A model generated the notes under the pieces. The model ran no database searches. It was not told the origin of the DNA and worked only from the letters and a program-made list of their open reading frames with translations. The position numbers and the translations under genes were made by a program. A stretch of DNA of 12,109 bases from NCBI GenBank assembly GCA_002345845.1, contig DDWF01000246.1:2011-14119 (forward strand), in the 5' to 3' direction. How positions within the stretch are numbered: the first letter of the stretch is position 1; the number at the start of each line of letters is the position of its first letter. This document shows positions 6,419 to 12,109 of this stretch, in pieces. The stretch comes from Betaproteobacteria bacterium UBA2293 (lineage in GTDB: Bacteria; Pseudomonadota; Gammaproteobacteria; Burkholderiales; Rhodocyclaceae).

Positions 6419-7426
6419 TCAGCTTTCGATCAGAATCAGGTTGGAGCTCAGCACGAACCAGGTGGCAATCGCCGTAAAAAGCAGGAAGCCAGCCGCGGTC
6501 AAGGCCGCCAGGCGTCCGGAAACCCGCGGAATCACCTCGCGCAGGCTGGTCACCCGGGCAAAGGGCTGGATCGCGCCGGCGCCCAGCCCCGCCGCCGTCG
6601 CGGCGAATAGCGGCAGGTAAAGCGCATAGCCGCGGTAGTCGTATTCCGGCTTGAGAATGCAGAAGGGGCAATGGTGATGCGGATGCTCGTAGATATAGAG
6701 TGAGATGAAGGACAGGACGCCGGTCATGGCGACGACGAACCCCACCGCACTGAGTACGGCCAGCAAGCCGCCGCTGACCACACCGCGCCGGCGCCAGTGC
6801 CACAGGGCGAGCAGCGTTGTCAGCGCCATGGCCGTGTAGAACAGCCAGATCGCCGGCAGCGGCGACAGCGCCGAGAGGTCGCCGGCAATCGATTCAGCTT
6901 CGGTCGAGAACATGCTGCCGCAGCAGGAGGTGATGACGTTGGCCTTGAGCCCCGAGAAATAGCGGAACTGCAGCCAGAACGACGCGGCCAGGAAGGGCAG
7001 CAGGACGATCAGCAGGCCGTACTTGATGCGCACCAGCGGATAGTCGCGCGCTTGCGTGTCGACATGGTTGATCGCCAGCCAGGCCGCAGCCAGGAAGAAA
7101 ACCACCATCTGCGCGATCAGCGCCGGGAACCCCCATTCATTGACGTTCAGCGTGCCGACCGCGCACATGGCGCCGACGAACATCGCCGACAGACGGTCGG
7201 CATTGAAGACAAAGAGCAGCAAGGCGCCGAGCTGGACGACGAGGACGAAGGACACCAGGGTCGAGAACAGGTAGGTGCGCCGCTCCAGCACCAGCTGGTA
7301 TTCCGAGCCGCTGTGGATGTCCCAGCGACGGATCACCTGCAGCGCGAACGGCGTCGCCAGCGCCAGCATCAGCACGGCCAGGCCGGCTGTCAGCAGGAGC
7401 GCGATGATCGCCGGCTGGAACAGCAT
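6419..7426 (-). CDS. Polytopic membrane protein with Cys-Cys and HPHHHCPFC motifs
   Basis: 335 residues, about eight predicted membrane helices (for example 5-30, 52-74, 100-118, 135-152, 190-209, 218-243, 266-285, 305-328). I chose the ATG at 7426 because the stop of the ABC ATPase overlaps it by one base (TGATG) and hydrophobic sequence starts there. Notable residues are Cys88 in GAMCAVGTLNVNEWGFPAL, the pair Cys168-Cys169 in a loop (ITSCCGSMF), and the His/Cys cluster HPHHHCPFC (248-256) with Cys253 and Cys256. The cluster looks like a metal site or a CxxC redox centre next to the membrane surface. I do not recognise a characterised family. The gene is joined on both sides to an ABC transporter and a TlpA-like protein, so a role as third transporter subunit, copper receiver or thiol-redox partner is plausible. 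Confidence 0.85.
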   Translation of the reverse strand: MLFQPAIIALLLTAGLAVLMLALATPFALQVIRRWDIHSGSEYQLVLERRTYLFSTLVSFVLVVQLGALLLFVFNADRLSAMFVGAMCAVGTLNVNEWGFPALIAQMVVFFLAAAWLAINHVDTQARDYPLVRIKYGLLIVLLPFLAASFWLQFRYFSGLKANVITSCCGSMFSTEAESIAGDLSALSPLPAIWLFYTAMALTTLLALWHWRRRGVVSGGLLAVLSAVGFVVAMTGVLSFISLYIYEHPHHHCPFCILKPEYDYRGYALYLPLFAATAAGLGAGAIQPFARVTSLREVIPRVSGRLAALTAAGFLLFTAIATWFVLSSNLILIES

Positions 7427-8100
7427 CAGTCGCCGATCAGCCGGCCGTCGCGCATGCCGACGACGCGATGGACGGCGCTCGACTCGACCACCAGCGGATC
7501 GTGGCTGGTCAGCAGCACCGTCTTGCCGGCGGCGGTGAAGCCTTCGAGGATGCCCATGAATTCCATCGACAGCGCGGTATCGAGATTGGCCGTTGGCTCG
7601 TCGGCAATGATCACCTCCGGGTCGTTGATCAGCGCCCGGGCGATGGCGACGCGCTGCTGCTCGCCGCCGGACAGCCATTCCACCCTTGCCTGCGCCCGGT
7701 GCGCGAGTTGCAGCCGCTCGAACAGCAGCGTCGCCGCCGCGACCAGTTCGGCGCGTGGCCGACCAGTCGGAAAGGCCGGCAGGATCACGTTTTCCAGCGC
7801 CGACAAGCCCTTGATCAGGTTGAACTGCTGGAAGACGAAGCCGAAGCTCTGCCGGCGGATATCGGTCAGGAAACGTTCGGGCAAGGCCGAGATGTCTTCG
7901 CCCTTAAAGCGCACGCGACCGCTGGTCGGCCGGCTCAGGCAACCGACGATGGTCAGCAGCGTCGTCTTGCCGGAACCGCTCGGGCCGCGGAAGGCGGTCA
8001 CCTTGCCGGCTTCGACGCTGAGGTCGATGCCGTGCAGCGCCCAGTATTCGTTCGGCCGGTTCTGGTTGAAGGCCTTTTTGATATCGAGCAGTTCGATCAT
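7426..8100 (-). CDS. ABC transporter ATP-binding protein, LolD/MacB type
   Basis: 224 residues with every motif of a working ATPase: Walker A GPSGSGKTT (39-47), Q-loop Gln91-Gln92, signature LSGGEQQR (143-150), Walker B VIIADEP with the catalytic Glu168, and the switch His200. The LSGGEQQRVAIARAL signature and the short single domain place it with LolD, FtsE and MacB-type ATPases, whose partners have the FtsX fold. It is therefore not a NosF-type ATPase, despite the NosL-like genes in the same block. The start overlaps the permease stop by four bases (ATGA), so the two are almost certainly made together. The substrate is unknown; transporters of this type usually do mechanical work on periplasmic or membrane-anchored proteins rather than transport ions. 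Confidence 0.95.
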   Translation of the reverse strand: MIELLDIKKAFNQNRPNEYWALHGIDLSVEAGKVTAFRGPSGSGKTTLLTIVGCLSRPTSGRVRFKGEDISALPERFLTDIRRQSFGFVFQQFNLIKGLSALENVILPAFPTGRPRAELVAAATLLFERLQLAHRAQARVEWLSGGEQQRVAIARALINDPEVIIADEPTANLDTALSMEFMGILEGFTAAGKTVLLTSHDPLVVESSAVHRVVGMRDGRLIGD

Positions 8101-9230
8101 CGCATCACCGCGTCGGGATCGGTGATCGCCGCCCGCCAGATCGGCACCAGGATGGCCGCCGTGTACGGGAACACCGTGAAAAAGAACAGCGTCGCCACCT
8201 GCAGGCCATCAACCGCTGGCACCAGGGCGAATTTCGGATAGAGCACCGACCAGCCCTTGAGCACCGGCGCGAAGACTGCCGCACCGAAGTGGAAGACATG
8301 CACGTAGGCGGCGAGAAAGCCGCCAAGGAAGGCCGTCAGCGAGATCAGCAGACCTTCCCAGACCTTCATCCGGATGACGTCGCCGGTTTCCCAGCCGATT
8401 GCCTTGAGGATGCCGATCTCGCGCTTTTCCTCGGCCGAAAGGCCGGAAGCCTTTTCCCAGGCGAGGATGGCAAAGGCGAGGATGGCGCCGGCCAGCACCG
8501 TCAGCAGGATGCCTTCGCGCCAGTCGAAGACGCTCTGGTAGGTGCGCTGCACCTCCTCGCGCAGGATCGGCCGCGAATCCGGCAGCGCCGCTGACAGCTT
8601 GGCGGCGACGTTGCGCACTTCCTGCGGATTGGCAACGGAGAGCGCGATGTCGGTGTAGTGGCCGTCCGGATACTCGAAGAAGCGGCGGAAATCGCCTTCC
8701 GACAGCAGCACCAGATCAGCCGACAGCAGTTCGGAATCGGGTGATAGCACCGCCGCCACTTCGAAGGTGAACAGCTTGCCGGAATACGAGCGGAAGGAAA
8801 TCGTGTTGTGCTTGGCTAGACCCCGCTCCCGCGCCAGCGCCTCGCCGACCATGATCTGCCCGTCCGCCACCTCGGCGGCCGGGCGCGCCATGAAGGTGTA
8901 ATTGGCGTTGAGCACCGGGTCGTAGTAGTAGCCCCAGAGGCGCCCTTCCTTCTTCTGCACGCCACGGATGCGGCCGATCTTTTCCAGGTAACCAGGCGGA
9001 ATCAGATCGTGGCGGCCGGCCACCATGCGCTGCAGGATGACCTCCGGTGAACCGGCGAGCACGTATTTCGCCTCGCTGCGCAGCGCGTTGGAAAACAGCG
9101 TCAGCGAAGCCAGCACGAAGACGAGCAGCGTGTAAACAACGAGTAGCCCGATGTTCCTGGTCTTGCGCCGGGCCAGCGAGGCCAGCGTAAAATCAATCAG
9201 GTGAAACTGTTTTTCCAGCCACGGGCTCAT
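8097..9230 (-). CDS. ABC transporter permease, FtsX/MacB/LolCE type
   Basis: 377 residues. The layout is the standard type VII ABC (FtsX-like) one: a first helix (about 27-48), a large periplasmic domain (about 50-238), and three C-terminal helices (about 240-258, 292-314, 343-364). Between helices 2 and 3 is SAEEKREIGILKAIGW (265-280), the coupling segment typical of FtsX-domain permeases. Such proteins transmit ATP hydrolysis to their periplasmic domain. In this operon, with SCO, TlpA-like and copper genes around it, it may release or remodel a cuproprotein or a chaperone complex; that is inference. The ATG at 9230 has only a weak ribosome binding site and lies inside the end of the upstream gene (38-bp overlap), suggesting translational coupling. 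Confidence 0.92.
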   Translation of the reverse strand: MSPWLEKQFHLIDFTLASLARRKTRNIGLLVVYTLLVFVLASLTLFSNALRSEAKYVLAGSPEVILQRMVAGRHDLIPPGYLEKIGRIRGVQKKEGRLWGYYYDPVLNANYTFMARPAAEVADGQIMVGEALARERGLAKHNTISFRSYSGKLFTFEVAAVLSPDSELLSADLVLLSEGDFRRFFEYPDGHYTDIALSVANPQEVRNVAAKLSAALPDSRPILREEVQRTYQSVFDWREGILLTVLAGAILAFAILAWEKASGLSAEEKREIGILKAIGWETGDVIRMKVWEGLLISLTAFLGGFLAAYVHVFHFGAAVFAPVLKGWSVLYPKFALVPAVDGLQVATLFFFTVFPYTAAILVPIWRAAITDPDAVMR

Positions 9231-9537
9231 GGGAATCTGTGCGGTCTCGGGTCAGGTGGGCCGGCGGCGACAGCAGCGAACCGGAAGGAAAGTGATCGAA
9301 GGCGCCCGGATGATCCTGCAGCGCTGAATGCAGGTCGGCCTGCGAGGGATGGCGGGTATAACGGGCTTCGGTGAACAGGGCCAGATCTGTCAGCCCGAGA
9401 TGGGCAACGAGGTCCCGGTTGGCGTCCAGGCGGGGCTGATGTGCTGCAGCCAATCGCCCGGAAAGGACAAGAATGCCAAACACCGCCAGGAGCAGAAGAC
9501 CGATGATCGCCAGCGCAACAGAGGAGGGACGACGCAC
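9193..9537 (-). CDS. Small membrane-anchored protein encoded after SCO
   Basis: 114 residues from a GTG at 9537, the base next to the SCO gene's stop codon. An N-terminal helix (about 8-26) follows a short basic stretch (MRRPSS), so the rest should sit in the periplasm. That part carries several His: H33, H46, and a run ARYTRHPSQADLHSALQDHP (58-77) followed by GAFDHFPSG, with His63, His70, His76 and His82. The spacing and the neighbourhood make metal binding possible. The last 12 or so residues overlap the permease gene in another frame and may be poorly conserved. I do not recognise a named family. It may be a companion of the SCO chaperone or an anchor for the ABC permease. Confidence 0.68.
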   Translation of the reverse strand: MRRPSSVALAIIGLLLLAVFGILVLSGRLAAAHQPRLDANRDLVAHLGLTDLALFTEARYTRHPSQADLHSALQDHPGAFDHFPSGSLLSPPAHLTRDRTDSHEPVAGKTVSPD

Positions 9538-10116
9538 TTACAGCAGCTTCCGTATCGTTGAGACAATCTTCTCGTTGGCCGCGCCGAGGTCAAGCACCGC
9601 AGCCAGGCGGCCTTCGGGATCGACAACGTAGGTAGCGGTGGTGTGATCGACCGCGTAACTGCCATCGGCCGCTGCCGGCTGCCGGATATAGCCGGCGCCA
9701 AAAGCCTTGGCCAATTGCGCGATTTCCTCGGCTGAGCCGGTGACACCGATCATTTCCGGATGGAAGTAGGCCGTATATTCCTTCAGGTGCTTGAGCGTAT
9801 CGCGCTCCGGGTCGACCGAGACCATCAGCAATCTGACCCGGCTGCGTTCTTCCGCCGCCAGTGTCTTCAACGCCATTGCCCCAGCAGTCATCGAGGCCGG
9901 GCAAACGTCCGGACAATGGGTATAGCCGAAATAGACCAGCAGCACCTTGCCGCGCAGCGCCTTGCTGTCGACCGTGCCATCCGCCGACTGCAGGACGAAA
10001 TCGGCGCCGGAGGGCAACTTCGGGGGGCTCGTCACCGGCCCGCCACGCAGCCACAGCAGCGCGCCCAGCAGTAGCGCCAGCGCCACCGCGACGCCGATCA
10101 AGGCATATTTTCTCAT
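9538..10116 (-). CDS. SCO1/SenC/PrrC family copper chaperone
   Basis: 192 residues. I use the ATG at 10116, preceded by GAGG and followed by a membrane anchor (about 4-23); a longer frame upstream has no support. The periplasmic thioredoxin-like domain holds the copper ligands CPDVCP (Cys pair about 34 residues after the anchor domain begins) and the distal His in YAVDHTTATYVVDPEG, the three SCO copper ligands. SCO proteins load copper into the CuA site of oxidases or act as periplasmic thiol reductants. In Rhodobacter the related gene prrC/senC sits with the RegBA/PrrBA redox regulators, which fits the possible RegA-type operator upstream. A 76-base gap separates it from the 58-aa gene before it. 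Confidence 0.93.
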   Translation of the reverse strand: MRKYALIGVAVALALLLGALLWLRGGPVTSPPKLPSGADFVLQSADGTVDSKALRGKVLLVYFGYTHCPDVCPASMTAGAMALKTLAAEERSRVRLLMVSVDPERDTLKHLKEYTAYFHPEMIGVTGSAEEIAQLAKAFGAGYIRQPAAADGSYAVDHTTATYVVDPEGRLAAVLDLGAANEKIVSTIRKLL

Positions 10117-10192
10117 CGCCTCAAAAACCAGAAAGCAAACCGCAGTCTGCCTGCCCAACCTCGTCCGCAGTAGCTGTCATGTGAAAAAACTT

Positions 10193-10369
10193 TCAGAAGC
10201 GGTTGGCTGCCCGCATCAGTGCTCCGCGCAAAGCGATGGTCACACTGGAGCCGAGACCAACCCGCTGCGCCACGGCCGGCAATATGATCAGCGAAGCCAG
10301 CGCAAAACCTGCCCCCAGCAACAAGGAAGCCATTTCAGGCTGATTCTGCGTGGTCTGTTTCTGATTCAT
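10193..10369 (-). CDS. 58-aa single-pass membrane peptide, first gene of the copper block
   Basis: 58 residues from the ATG at 10369, which has a strong ribosome binding site (GGGAGG) six bases upstream. The frame is open further upstream but that part would cross the operator and has no start signal. The sequence has a polar, Gln-rich N-terminus (MNQKQTTQNQPEM), one membrane helix (about 14-33, SLLLGAGFALASLIILPAVA), and a basic C-terminus ending RAANRF. It has no cysteine. I do not recognise the family. As the first gene after the predicted activator-dependent promoter, it may be an assembly factor or small subunit of a membrane complex. Confidence 0.7.
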   Translation of the reverse strand: MNQKQTTQNQPEMASLLLGAGFALASLIILPAVAQRVGLGSSVTIALRGALMRAANRF

Positions 10370-10395
10370 GTCGCCCTCCCGTGTGCGTGAGCGAC

Positions 10396-10401
10396 ATGCT
10401 A
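10396..10401 (-). promoter_or_regulatory. -10 element of the main copper-block promoter
   Basis: TAGCAT on the minus strand keeps T, A and the final A and T of the -10 consensus. It is 22 bp downstream of the palindrome at 10424-10440, the same spacing as at the nosL promoter, and would give a leader of about 20 bases before the ATG at 10369. No recognisable -35 is present. Confidence 0.5.
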
Positions 10402-10423
10402 GCGAATTCGCCGACACCGACGA

Positions 10424-10440
10424 TGCGACATAGTGTCGCA
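10424..10440. promoter_or_regulatory. 17-bp perfect palindromic operator, copy 1
   Basis: TGCGACATAGTGTCGCA: perfect 7-bp arms TGCGACA and TGTCGCA around TAG. It lies 55 bp upstream of the 58-aa gene, in the short gap after moaE, and matches the second copy (1629-1645) at 15 of 17 positions. Its centre would be near -43 of the predicted promoter. The odd length and the GCGAC/GTCGC halves suit a RegA/PrrA-type response regulator better than an FNR box (TTGAT-N4-ATCAA). The identity of the regulator is inferred. Confidence 0.75.
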
Positions 10441-10453
10441 CCCCGCCAAGCAA

Positions 10454-10915
10454 CTATCCGGCGTCCTGCTGCCAGCGCGCCGCCGCGCAGTCGTCGGTTT
10501 CCCGGGCATCGACCCAGCGGCCGCCGTCCGTCGTCGCTTCCTTCTTCCAGAACGGGGCGCGCGTTTTCAGGTAGTCCATGATGAACTCGCAGGCGGCGAA
10601 AGCTTCGCCGCGATGGGCGCTGGTGACGCCGACCAGCACGATCTGATCGCAGGGCTTGAGCGGCCCGACACGATGGATGACCAGCGCGTCGTAGATATCC
10701 CAGCGGCCTTTCGCCTCGATGACGATTTCTTCAAGCGCCTTCTCGGTCATGCCCGGATAGTGCTCCAGCGTCATCGCCGAGACATGTTCGCCATCGTTCA
10801 GGTCGCGTACCAAGCCAAGGAAACTGGCCAGCGCGCCGACGCGGGCATCGCCGGCACGCAGCGCGGCCAGTTCGGCACCGACATCGAAATCCGCTTCCTG
10901 AACCTTGATCGTCAT
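10454..10915 (-). CDS. moaE: Molybdopterin synthase catalytic subunit MoaE
   Basis: 153 residues, close to the 150 of E. coli MoaE. With MoaD it inserts two sulfur atoms into precursor Z (cPMP) to make molybdopterin in the cytoplasm. Family marks: the LEHYPGM segment (50-56), IHRVGPL (80-86), VTSAHRGEAFAACEF (97-111), and the active-site lysines in YLKTRAPFWKKE (Lys117 and Lys124). One residue of a usually Gly-Asp turn is Cys89 in KPCD. I use the ATG at 10915, which has a strong ribosome binding site (AGAGGAGA), rather than earlier in-frame codons. moaD and other moa genes are not in the window. The gene shares the strand with the copper block but probably not its promoter, because the operator and -10 lie downstream of its stop. 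Confidence 0.93.
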   Translation of the reverse strand: MTIKVQEADFDVGAELAALRAGDARVGALASFLGLVRDLNDGEHVSAMTLEHYPGMTEKALEEIVIEAKGRWDIYDALVIHRVGPLKPCDQIVLVGVTSAHRGEAFAACEFIMDYLKTRAPFWKKEATTDGGRWVDARETDDCAAARWQQDAG

Positions 10916-10922
10916 CGTGAGT

Positions 10923-11023
10923 CTCCTCTGGCTGAAGCCAGAGGCTTCCTCGCCACAAGTTTGTGTGGTGCCTTTGGCACCGAAATTACGTTTGGCTCGC
11001 TTGAGCTTGGTCTGAAGACCAAG
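10923..11023 (-). promoter_or_regulatory. Run of hairpins in the moaE leader, last one reaching the ribosome binding site
   Basis: This gene-free spacer (10916-11040) holds three perfect inverted repeats: 11006-11023 (CTTGGTCT, GA, AGACCAAG), 10967-10981 (GGTGCC, TTT, GGCACC) and 10925-10944 (CCTCTGGCT, GA, AGCCAGAGG), plus a weaker 4-bp repeat at 10995-11006. No U-run follows any of them on the minus strand, so they are not standard terminators. The last hairpin overlaps the moaE Shine-Dalgarno sequence (GAGGAG, 10923-10928), so folding could limit translation. I cannot assign it to a known Moco riboswitch. Confidence 0.5.
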
Positions 11024-11040
11024 TCGCGCTTGCACCGTGG

Positions 11041-12109
11041 TCAGATCACCTCGCGCGCTTCGAGGAAGCGCAGATTGGGATATTTCTCTTTGACCATGTT
11101 CAGATACACATTGTTCGGCGCCAGATAGACCGGATCGTCGGCGCCGTCGAGCGCGACGTTGGCGCTGTAGCGTTCCGACAGCTGGCGCAGCTCGGCGGCG
11201 TCACCCTGGATCCAGCGCGCCGTCGAGCAGTTGTAGCTGTCGAAGATGACCTGCACACCGTACTCGTTCTCCAGCCGGCTGGCGACGACGTCGAACTGCA
11301 GCGTGCCGACGGCGCCGAGGATCAGGTCGTTGCCCGACATCGGCCGGAACAACTGCGTGGCGCCCTCTTCCGCCAGCTGCTGCAAGCCCTTTTGCAACTG
11401 CTTGATCTTCAGCGGGTTGGCGATCCGGGCCAGGCGGAAATGTTCCGGTGCGAAGGACGGGATGCCGGTGAAACGCAGGTCTTCGCCCTCGGTGAAGGTT
11501 TCGCCCAAACGGATGGTGCCGTGGTTGGGGATGCCGATGATGTCGCCCGGCCAGGCCTCGTCGGTGGTCGAACGGTCGCGGGCCATGAAGGTGATGGCGT
11601 TATTGACCGCCAGGAACTTGCCGCCGGCGCCCTGCTTGACCTTCATGCCACGCTCGAAGCGGCCGGAGCAGACGCGCAGGAAGGCGATGCGGTCGCGGTG
11701 CTTGGGGTCCATGTTGGCCTGGATTTTGAACACAAAGCCGGAAAACTTCGGCTCGTTCGGGGCCACCTGGCGCGAGATTGCCGGGCGGGCGATCGGCGCC
11801 GGCGACAGGTCGACGACGGCGTCGAGCAGGCTCTGCACGCCGAAGTTGTTGACCGCCGAACCGAAGAACACCGGCGACTGCTTGCCCGACAGATAGGCTT
11901 CGGCATCAAAGGCGTGCGAGGCACCGCGCACCAGCTCGATATCCATGCGCAATTCGTCGGCCTGGCTGCCGATCAGCTCGTCGAGACGCGGATTGTCCAG
12001 TCCCTTGATGATTTCCGAGGTGCCCTTCTCGGCCTGCGGATCGAAGAAGGCGATGGCGTCGTCGTAGAGGTGGTAGACGCCGCGGAAACGCTTGCCCATG
12101 CCGATCGGC
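11041..12109 (-). CDS. prfC: Peptide chain release factor 3, C-terminal part (5' end outside window)
   Basis: About 356 C-terminal residues of RF3, the translational GTPase that recycles RF1 and RF2 after termination. The frame is open to the window edge (PIG before the first Met at 12099), so this is not the true start; E. coli RF3 has 529 residues, so the G domain motifs lie outside. Visible RF3 marks include FRGVYHLYDD, PVFFGSAVNNFGVQ, FVFKIQANMDPKHRDR, PGDIIGIPNHGTI and EEGATQLFRP, all close to E. coli RF3. The gene ends at the TGA at 11041-11043. No U-tracked hairpin follows, so read-through into moaE is possible. Confidence 0.96.
   Translation of the reverse strand, partial: PIGMGKRFRGVYHLYDDAIAFFDPQAEKGTSEIIKGLDNPRLDELIGSQADELRMDIELVRGASHAFDAEAYLSGKQSPVFFGSAVNNFGVQSLLDAVVDLSPAPIARPAISRQVAPNEPKFSGFVFKIQANMDPKHRDRIAFLRVCSGRFERGMKVKQGAGGKFLAVNNAITFMARDRSTTDEAWPGDIIGIPNHGTIRLGETFTEGEDLRFTGIPSFAPEHFRLARIANPLKIKQLQKGLQQLAEEGATQLFRPMSGNDLILGAVGTLQFDVVASRLENEYGVQVIFDSYNCSTARWIQGDAAELRQLSERYSANVALDGADDPVYLAPNNVYLNMVKEKYPNLRFLEAREVI

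Noticed and set aside
7427..7678. N-terminal extension of the polytopic membrane protein
   Set aside because: It lies inside the ABC ATPase gene in another frame and reads as Arg-rich nonsense. The ATG at 7426 overlaps the ATPase stop and starts a clear membrane helix.
10117..10192. Possible terminator or second operator in the gap between the 58-aa gene and SCO
   Set aside because: Only a weak TGAAA/TTTCA pairing and a repeated CTGCGG are seen; no GC stem and no match to the 17-bp palindrome.
476..10369. A nitrous oxide reductase (nos) gene cluster
   Set aside because: NosL-like genes are present, but there is no nosZ, nosR or nosD, and the ABC proteins are FtsX/LolD-type rather than NosFY. 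The term nos cluster is not supported.
10916..11035. Upstream extension of moaE to a GTG
   Set aside because: It would run through the hairpins and has no homology. The ATG at 10915 gives a normal MoaE length and has a strong ribosome binding site.

Overview
The window is GC-rich chromosomal DNA from a proteobacterium. The codon use, the RF3 (prfC) and MoaE sequences, and the mixture of SCO, NosL and P1B-ATPase genes fit a betaproteobacterium best, perhaps a Rhodocyclales member such as the Dechloromonas/Azonexus group. That placement comes from reading and memory, not from a search. I see no phage, IS element, integrase, tRNA, rRNA or CRISPR array.

Layout. The + strand carries only the 3' end of a methyl-accepting chemotaxis receptor gene (to 398), followed by a strong symmetric terminator (426-452) that also closes the converging minus-strand operon. 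Everything else lies on the minus strand and reads right to left: prfC (peptide chain release factor RF3, cut by the window edge, 11041-12109), a 125-bp spacer full of hairpins, moaE (10454-10915), and then 14 tightly packed genes from 10369 down to 476. Most of these 14 overlap by 1-4 bases or lie within a few bases of each other.

The 14-gene block looks like a periplasmic copper-handling and cuproenzyme-maturation island. In transcription order it encodes: a 58-aa single-TM peptide; a SCO1/SenC copper chaperone; a small membrane-anchored His-containing protein; a MacB/LolCE-type ABC permease and its LolD-type ATPase; a polytopic membrane protein with a Cys-Cys pair and an HPHHHCPFC motif; a TlpA-like thioredoxin lipoprotein; a 62-aa five-cysteine metal-binding protein; a Met-rich small membrane protein; a 194-aa HMA_2-like protein; a P1B-type Cu(I) ATPase; a DsbD_2/TauE-like membrane protein with conserved Cys; and, after an internal promoter, two different NosL-family copper-binding proteins. 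No cuproenzyme (NosZ, cytochrome oxidase, CuNIR) is encoded in the window, so the client is unknown.

Regulation. Two nearly identical 17-bp palindromes, TGCGACATAGTGTCGCA (10424-10440) and TGCGGCATATTGTCGCA (1629-1645), stand in front of the first gene of the block and in front of the nosL pair. Each is followed on the minus strand, after exactly 22 bp, by a -10-like hexamer (TAGCAT, TAATAT). This geometry suggests one activator working from about -43 on both transcription units. The half-sites resemble the GCGRC/GNCGC halves recalled for RegA/PrrA-type redox response regulators. These paired sites and the unusual gene set are the most interesting content of the window.
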